From NCBI GenBank assembly GCA_039000515.1, contig JBCFYV010011135.1, positions 25,289,725 through 25,353,724 of the forward strand: a stretch of 64,000 nucleotides of DNA. The letters run 5' to 3'. A program made the position numbers and the translations under genes. This DNA is from Timema cristinae. Its lineage: Eukaryota; Arthropoda; Insecta; Phasmatodea; Timematidae. Every line of letters starts with the position of its first letter. The first letter of the stretch is position 1. The notes beneath the pieces were generated by a model. The model was given only the letters and a program-made list of their open reading frames with translations. It had not been told where the DNA came from and ran no database searches. This document shows positions 57,700-64,000 of this stretch, piece after piece.

Positions 57700-58300
57700 T
57701 TAAGTTATTGAATTATAAATTGCGATAATAGTTTGATTCATCATAATAAAACATAATCATCATCAACTGTTTCCAGCTTGTGACCGTTTCAGTTTAGTAA
57801 AGTATCTTCATCTTCCGATATCCTTACACCATTTATCCTCGTTTAATTACTTCCATCCTTCTTCTCTCACTTGACAATTTCTGTTATCTGCTCCTCCCAC
57901 CTCTTTCTTGGCCTACCTTGTGACCTTTTTTACTAATACTTCATTGGCATCCTCTGTTTTTAAAAACCGAATATTACAAATAATTGTGCAATTAAACATT
58001 TTCCAAGTGTTTTTTAGTTCATAAAGTAATATAAATATCCAAATTATAATATTTTTTTTTTCAAGGATAAAACAACAATAAGAAAATATTTGAACTTCGA
58101 TTCAGTTTCGACAATATTTAATATATGTTTCAAGTTTTGAATTTAAAAAGTTAAGACTTTTTCACACCCCTATTATAAGTTTCGTGCTTTGGCATCTCAT
58201 CAACACTTGGGTAGTCAATGCTGGTACTTATTCTTGTGTTTGTTGTACTTTAAAATCATTTAAAAATATTTTAGTATATTTTTACTATCATTGTGTTTTA
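57700..58300. other. Unassigned interval with a possible LINE trace
   Basis: Read in reverse, CTTTCTTGGCCTACCTTGTG and CTTCATTGGCATCCTC (57905-57955) resemble the RPRKRW-type LINE tail. Too short to delimit. Confidence 0.35.
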
Positions 58301-58314
58301 TGTAGATAGATATA

Positions 58315-58603
58315 TTATTATTATTAGCACCACGTCTCACTACCCATTCGGGTTACACGCACTTACGCTAATGTGTAATGGTAGTGTGATTGTGAGGTGA
58401 AATGAAGGACCTACAGTTTAACATGGAATCCGAACCATGGTGGAGGCCTGGCATTCCAACATTCTCAAGTTGTGATTAATAAACGTCTTGTCATAGGTGA
58501 AGGAAGGGTTTGGTAATCAGATAAAGCTGTGCCGGGACCGAGGATTGAACCCCGGACACCAGCACAGAAGTCTGACTCCTTACGTCTAGATCACTAGGTA
58601 ACC
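58315..58603 (-). mobile_element. SINE group A, full length with TSD
   Basis: From (ATT)n and TTAGCACCACGTCTCACTAC to the head end ATCACTAGGTAACC. Duplication TAGATAGATATA at 58303-58314 and 58604-58615. Confidence 0.93.
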
Positions 58604-58619
58604 TAGATAGATATAGTTT

Positions 58620-59040
58620 TGGTGTATTAACATTATTGTGTTATAGTTTTATATATATTGGTGTACTAACATTATTATATTTTATGTGTTTAGATAATAA
58701 TGTTGTGCTAAGATTATTATATTTTAGGTGGATAGATAATATTGGTGTATTAAAATTAATGTGTTTTATGTGAATGGATCATTTTTGTGTACTAACTTTA
58801 TCGTGTTTTTCATGAATAAATCATTTAAGTGTAATTTAACATTGTTATGTTTGACTTTCTTGCTTAACAATTTCGGTATACTTTTGTAAAATCAGAATAT
58901 TATGAAAGTTGTAATGTTGGTTATCAAAGAAACGCTTTATCTCTATAGTGAGAACTTCTTTTTGCTTTTTGAGGTATTTTGTTTTATTTGAAAGAAGGAA
59001 CATGAAACGCTGATAGAAACATATAAAAGGGACTAACACA
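58620..59040. other. Degenerate tandem-like interval
   Basis: TTGGTGTATTAACATTATTG-like phrases recur about every 45-60 bases from 58617 to 58850 (GGTGTACTAACATTATTAT and similar). A weak, old tandem repeat is likely. Confidence 0.45.
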
Positions 59041-59141
59041 ACATAGCTTTTACAATAAAAAGAACACAGTTCACATTCTACACTGCTGCCAATGGACAAG
59101 GAGGTAACGGCGAAAAGAAGTTTTAACTAACTTAAAAGATA

Positions 59142-59596
59142 TCTATACTATTATTATAAAGAGGAAAGATTTGATTTTTTGTTTTTTTGTTTGTAATGGA
59201 TAAACTCAAAAACTACTGGACCGATTTTAAAAATTCTTTCACCAATATAAAGCTACATTATCAGCGAGTAACATAGGCTATATTTTATTTTGAAAATTTA
59301 ACTTATTCCTAATAAAAATGTTGATAGTATATTATATAGTCGTTGGAAAAAAATAAGTTGTTGAAGGGAAAGTGGGGTTAGTGAAGGGGGTGGGGGGTAG
59401 GTGTGAGGAAAGAGGAATGAGATGAAAATAGGAGGGAGGATAAAAAGAGGGAGGGGGCTATACAGTGATGGTAGGACTGTATTTTCAAAAAAAATAAGTA
59501 AAAAAAGTTTTGTTTTTATATTGACATGATGGATGATTTGAAGCTTTGTTTTACAGGATTCTTTACAATATTTTTTTTTATGGGGAAGGGGGCTAG
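59142..59596 (+). mobile_element. Non-autonomous Helitron, complete ends
   Basis: Starts TCTATACTATTATTATAAAG after an A and ends GGGGAAGGGGGCTAG before a T, as Helitrons do. The interior has AAAACTACTGGACCGATTTT, then GAGGGAGGGGGC and ACAGGATTCTTTACAATATT. Related copies lie at 1737, 17790 and 18000. No rolling-circle replicase is encoded. Confidence 0.78.
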
Positions 59597-59929
59597 TTTA
59601 TTATATATTCAAATCTACTGTCCATATACTGTTTTTGTTCACTATGTTATTTGTTCCTTTTACATCCTTCTATTTAAGTGTCCTTCTATTTAAGTGTCCT
59701 ATCATCCTTTACTAATTTCCTTTTTGTCTCGTTTGTGTTTTGGTTTCCTCTTTTAGGAAATTGTGTTGCACGTTTCACACTCCCTCCTGATGAGTCCAGA
59801 TAGAATGAAACCTAGGTGGAGGGAATGGGCGGTAATGTCAAGTGTAGACTGTGTTCTCCTTTTTATTGTAATAAATAAAATTATAGGACAGTAGGAAAAT
59901 AATAGATCACAAATAAAAGTAGTAAAAAC

Positions 59930-60040
59930 ACCAACACATATTTACACACACTTATATATTCGACGCTATAATAGCATCGAAATATATAAGCGTGTGTAAA
60001 TATATGTTAGTGTTTTTACTACTTTTATTTGGGATCTATT
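59930..60040. repeat. Inverted repeat, arms of about 45 bases
   Basis: AGTAGTAAAAACACCAACAC...TTATATATTCG and its near-complement ATATATAAGCGTGTGTAAAT...GTTTTTACTACTTTTATTTG meet near 59970. A hairpin-forming repeat. Confidence 0.7.
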
Positions 60041-60344
60041 ATTTTAATACTATCCTACCCTTTTATTTTATACATATTATTTTAAAGCATTTTCATATTC
60101 ATTGTAAAAACCATCTTGTGTTTGTTCCTTTTATATGCTTAACATTCACCTTTCCTGTACCTAAAAAAGAAAAAAAAAGATAGGGGTAAAGGATGAGAGA
60201 AAGGAGTATGTCTGTGTGCGTTAGTTAATTTATAGTCGGGGATTGTATAAATTAACTTGAAATATTTGTAGTACAAATTATTATTACTCTGACATTTTCA
60301 TTCAAACTAAACTTGAATTCACAAATGCCTACTAAAACAAATGT

Positions 60345-60640
60345 ACTTTTAATTTACGTTTCCATTACCGTTTCCCGCCTGTGGCCTGGGACAGATTTTT
60401 TTATTCAAGCCATTTATTTTTCACTGCCGGGTTGCTAGGCCTGTTGTAGTTTCATTTGTCTTAGAATCTAACTTAAGACTAGGACAGGCACAAAATCCAG
60501 TCCCCGGCAGTTAACTTATCACTGTGAAAGGGTTAAAACCACATTTCACTAACGATAAATTTTTCAGCTACACCAGGAATCGAACTCGGGACCCTTAGCT
60601 TAGTAGAAAGATATGTTACTGATTGAGCTAATCGGACCAC
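60345..60640 (-). mobile_element. SINE group D, full length
   Basis: Reverse copy: TTTCCATTACCGTTTCCCGC, GCCGGGTTGCTAGGCCTGTT, AATCCAGTCCCCGGC, B box complement GGAATCGAACTCGGGACCC, head end GATTGAGCTAATCGGACC. Confidence 0.78.
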
Positions 60641-60727
60641 CTGTATTATTTTCCACAGTTTTATTATATTTTTATCAACTCATATGTGCAAAAAGGGTCA
60701 CATTTTTACGCCAAGTGAAAATTTACT

Positions 60728-61121
60728 ATGGGATGCAAAGGTGTCACTGGGAACAAAAGAGAGCCTCAACAACTGCTATTTCATCCAACGACTACTTACA
60801 GCCTGGAAACATGCTCGTTATCCAAAAGAGAGAAAGCCGCAGAAATGATGTTATACCAACACAAGACTAAAATGAAAGAACCCTTAGTTGAAAAAAATCG
60901 CCGGATCAAGGATGAAATAGTTCAGGAATGTGAAGACAATGGAAGAGTGGCGAGGAAGTGTATGGAGGAGGTAGTCGGGAGAGGAAGAAAAAGATGGATA
61001 GATGCTGTAAAGGAAGACAATCAGAAGAGGGGCGACCGAAGGCCCATAAATGACGAAGAAATGTATCTAGATAGAAAGAAATGGAAGACTCACAAATTGT
61101 ACTCAGTCCGAGAGAACAAAG

Positions 61122-61209
<88 letters not shown>

Positions 61210-61216
61210 GATGATG
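60728..61216 (+). mobile_element. LINE tail with ATG/GAT microsatellite
   Basis: An open frame reading HKTKMKEPLVEKNRRIKDEI, then EEVVGRGRKRWIDAVKEDNQ and MYLDRKKWKTHK, resembles the C-terminal tail of LINE reverse transcriptases (R.RKRW.D..KED...DR..W). It ends in about 30 GAT/ATG triplets (61123-61216), giving a poly-Met artefact. Longest continuous LINE frame in the window, yet still a fragment. Confidence 0.65.
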
Positions 61217-61219
61217 TGC

Positions 61220-61735
61220 ATATATGTTTCCAAGATTTGGATTTGAATTAGAGATTCAGAAATCATAGGTAAAATTAAATTTGGTATTTTAAAACAGTGA
61301 ATTCGAGCAAACTCTACTATAGTAGATTTAACACTTCTTTGGTTTTACCTGACAGCTAGCAGATGCTTTCAATAACACCACCATTATCTGAAAGTAACTT
61401 TTGTCAACATATTTGGAAATAATAATTAATTACTAAGTATTACTATTATTATGACTAAAAAATATTATCAATCACTTTTAACAATACTTCTCTAAGAATT
61501 ACAGTAGAATTGTATTTTCCATAATCAAATTTAAGAAAAAAAATCGTCTAATAAATCTATTCTAGTTTTTCTTTTAACTCTTGTAGCAATTACAGGTTAA
61601 ATAGAGTGTGAAATTATACATTTAATGGTATATAAAATTTTGAATATTGTAGAAAAAGTTAATAATCAATACTAGAACTAGCATCAACATATCAAGGTCT
61701 ACAATAAATAAAAAATAAATAAAACTGGCATGTAT
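61220..61735. other. Unassigned AT-rich intronic interval
   Basis: No coding or repeat identity found. Confidence 0.35.
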
Positions 61736-61739
61736 GTTT

Positions 61740-61885
61740 CTTGTATTGCCTAAATTTTAAATGTCAAAAGTGACAACCGCTAAACATTTGTTTTTGTAGA
61801 TCTTATGGTTCAGTGTAGGGATACATAATTTAGTCAGGTAACTTTTCATAACTGTCAGTCAACACCAAAGAAGTCACAAATCAAC
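61740..61885. mobile_element. MITE G, copy 3, partial
   Basis: Matches the right two thirds of MITE G: AAAAGTGACAACCGCTAAAC, GATCTTATGGTTCAGTGTAG, and the end GTCAGTCAACACCAAAGAAG. The left terminal repeat is missing. Confidence 0.65.
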
Positions 61886-61919
61886 TATAGCAGTGTACAT
61901 AGAGCTTTTACGTACTCAC

Positions 61920-62138
61920 CCCAAATAAATCGGCCAAAAGCCCAAGAGACGAGTCCAAACAAGTAACAGTTTTTCTTCTCTCCTCCAAGGTGTAATCGTC
62001 AAAATCGTTGGATCTCCAAAGGTCCTTAAGGGTGGCGAAGAAACCAGAAGAACGGTTGAGTCGTTCGTTCTCGTGCATTGCCAGGATGCTTTGTGCGGCC
62101 TGCCTAGCTTCGCGGAGCAACATGATGAACTGTATAAC
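61920..62138 (-). CDS. Coding exon, part of the minus-strand gene
   Basis: 219 bases (73 codons) between the acceptor ATGTTGCAG and the donor GTGAGTACG, phase 0 on both sides. The product begins VIQFIMLLREARQAAQSILA, continues MHENERLNRSSGFFATLKDL and ends CLDSSLGLLADLFG. It looks alpha-helical and soluble. GC content is well above the flanks. It joins the exon at 63290 directly. The join downstream to 48343 spans 13.5 kb and is inferred from strand and phase alone, so the two exon groups could be separate genes. Family not recognised. Confidence 0.75.
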
Positions 62139-62154
62139 CTGCAACATATTGATG

Positions 62155-63110
<956 letters not shown>

Positions 63111-63183
63111 CCCAATCTCCTTGTCATCGGCAGTCCAGTCTATTACAAGAATGACACCTTAAGCCATAGTGCCACTAACGCGG
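63111..63183 (-). mobile_element. SINE group C, head only
   Basis: CAATCTCCTTGTCATCGGCA, CAGTCCAGTCTATTACAAG and CACCTTAAGCCATAGTGCC form the reverse head. The body is replaced by the group B element on the left. Confidence 0.65.
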
Positions 63184-63289
63184 CTAGCACAACTAATAAA
63201 ACATGTAAAACAAACAAGATGGATTAAAGAGCCAAGCTATTATAATTGTTAAGTATACAAAGAAAAAAATGTGTTACACCATAGCGTAC

Positions 63290-63490
63290 CTGAACCCGGG
63301 TCTCCTGTCCGAACATGGGCTGGTACACGAAACCAACCCCTTCTAGGTCCAACATTTGCTGCTTCACAACCGTCGACCATTTGTTGTGACCGATCATCGT
63401 CCTTGACGAGTCCGCCATGGCGTTGCCAGAGACGTCCAAGCATGATTCGATTTCTCGGATCATTACCTTCAGGTTTGGTTGGGAAAATAC
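63290..63490 (-). CDS. Coding exon, part of the minus-strand gene
   Basis: 201 bases, exactly 67 codons, from the acceptor CTGTTGCACAG to the donor GTACGCTAT. The product starts VFSQPNLKVMIREIESCLDV, continues SGNAMADSSRTMIGHNKWST and ends GFVYQPMFGQETRVQ. Phase 0 at both ends. The sequence reads as a well-formed globular domain with a Trp and several hydrophobic periodicities. A competing open frame on the same strand crosses both splice sites and lacks their support. I cannot name the family. Confidence 0.78.
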
Positions 63491-63975
63491 CTGTGCAACA
63501 GACGATAACGCTCATAAACACTTTTGTATTTTTTTTTTTCCGACAGTAGGAAAATTAATAAAGACACCCCTTGATTAATCTGTGTTGTCAAGGATGCATC
63601 TGGCCACCTTTGACCAATAATATAAGCTATCTTTCTTTAACCCATTCCCTGGCGCAGCAGTTATTTACGTAGGCCTGGCAGTCATTTATCTACTCGCATA
63701 CTCTTTTATCCGACAAATATTTTCACTTCTCATTTAAGTATATTTTTTTTCATTTATTGCTTTATTCTGGTCTTAGTATAGCATTACTCTGGTAGCCCAT
63801 CTATTATCTTCAACATAAAGTGTTTGGACTGGCTAAAAGTACAATGGTTCGTTGACAGATGGCGTTACAATAACTTATTGCAATGAAAAACTGATTCATG
63901 CCCGCTCAGAGATACATTTGGACAAACAAAGACGTTTAACACCCACGCCAGGGAAAAGGTAAACTATAAACTTAC
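63491..63975. other. Probable intron, unassigned
   Basis: No exon or repeat recognised between the exon at 63290 and the window edge. Confidence 0.4.
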
Positions 63976-64000
63976 AAGTGATTTAATGATCACATTGTCA
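63976..64000 (-). CDS. Possible next upstream exon, cut by window edge
   Basis: The last 25 bases read in reverse give DNVIIKSL and then a good donor, CTT/GTAAGTTTAT. Phase 0 would join it to VFSQPNLK of the exon at 63290. Too short to be sure. Confidence 0.42.

Noticed and set aside
61123..61216. Poly-methionine stretch in an open frame
   Set aside because: Produced by an ATG/GAT microsatellite at the 3' end of a LINE fragment.
63249..63521. 90-codon minus-strand frame with FPTKPEGNDPRNRIM
   Set aside because: Alternate frame of the exon at 63290-63490. It ignores two good phase-0 splice sites used by the other frame.

Overview
The window is an AT-rich, repeat-dense stretch of an animal nuclear genome, almost certainly an insect. 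The clearest evidence is a four-exon insect gustatory receptor gene at 51017-56961. Other support comes from GT-AG exons lying as GC-rich islands in AT-rich DNA, tRNA-headed SINEs with target-site duplications, Helitrons, hAT-like and foldback elements, and decayed non-LTR retrotransposon tails. A hemipteran-type insect would fit, but I cannot fix the order from sequence alone.

Layout. 1-23.5 kb holds no gene I can support. It is a mosaic of SINEs, LINE tails, Helitrons, foldback MITEs and tandem repeats, including six 86-bp units (10.6-11.1 kb) that each carry TGACGTCA. 23.5-28.2 kb is a MITE followed by a 3.8-kb minisatellite with a 25-bp unit. 28.7-31.2 kb holds two GC-rich plus-strand exons of an unrecognised gene. 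An 880-bp foldback follows (31.2-32.1 kb), then a MITE split by a SINE (32.4-33.2 kb) and a 47/44-bp minisatellite (33.4-34.5 kb). 35-44 kb is again transposon debris. 44.1-64 kb carries at least six minus-strand exons, all compatible with phase 0. I join them tentatively into one gene that runs off the right edge and ends in a membrane-associated C-terminus. The gustatory receptor lies on the plus strand inside what would be a 13.5-kb intron of that gene.

Repeats. Three SINE groups (here A, B, C) have different tRNA-like heads but the same 3' tail, ending GACGCGGTGCTAA plus (TAA)n. B and C also share their body. A fourth group (D) has a separate tail. Two LINE 3' ends finish with a similar GTAAGAC...CTAATAA motif, so that LINE is a candidate driver of the SINEs. 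Nested insertions with intact target-site duplications give a relative chronology: group A copies sit inside group D copies and inside a MITE.

There is no sign of a bacterial operon, CRISPR array or intact virus. Repeat group names are my own labels. Exon joins are inferred from splice signals, reading phase and open frames, not from transcripts.
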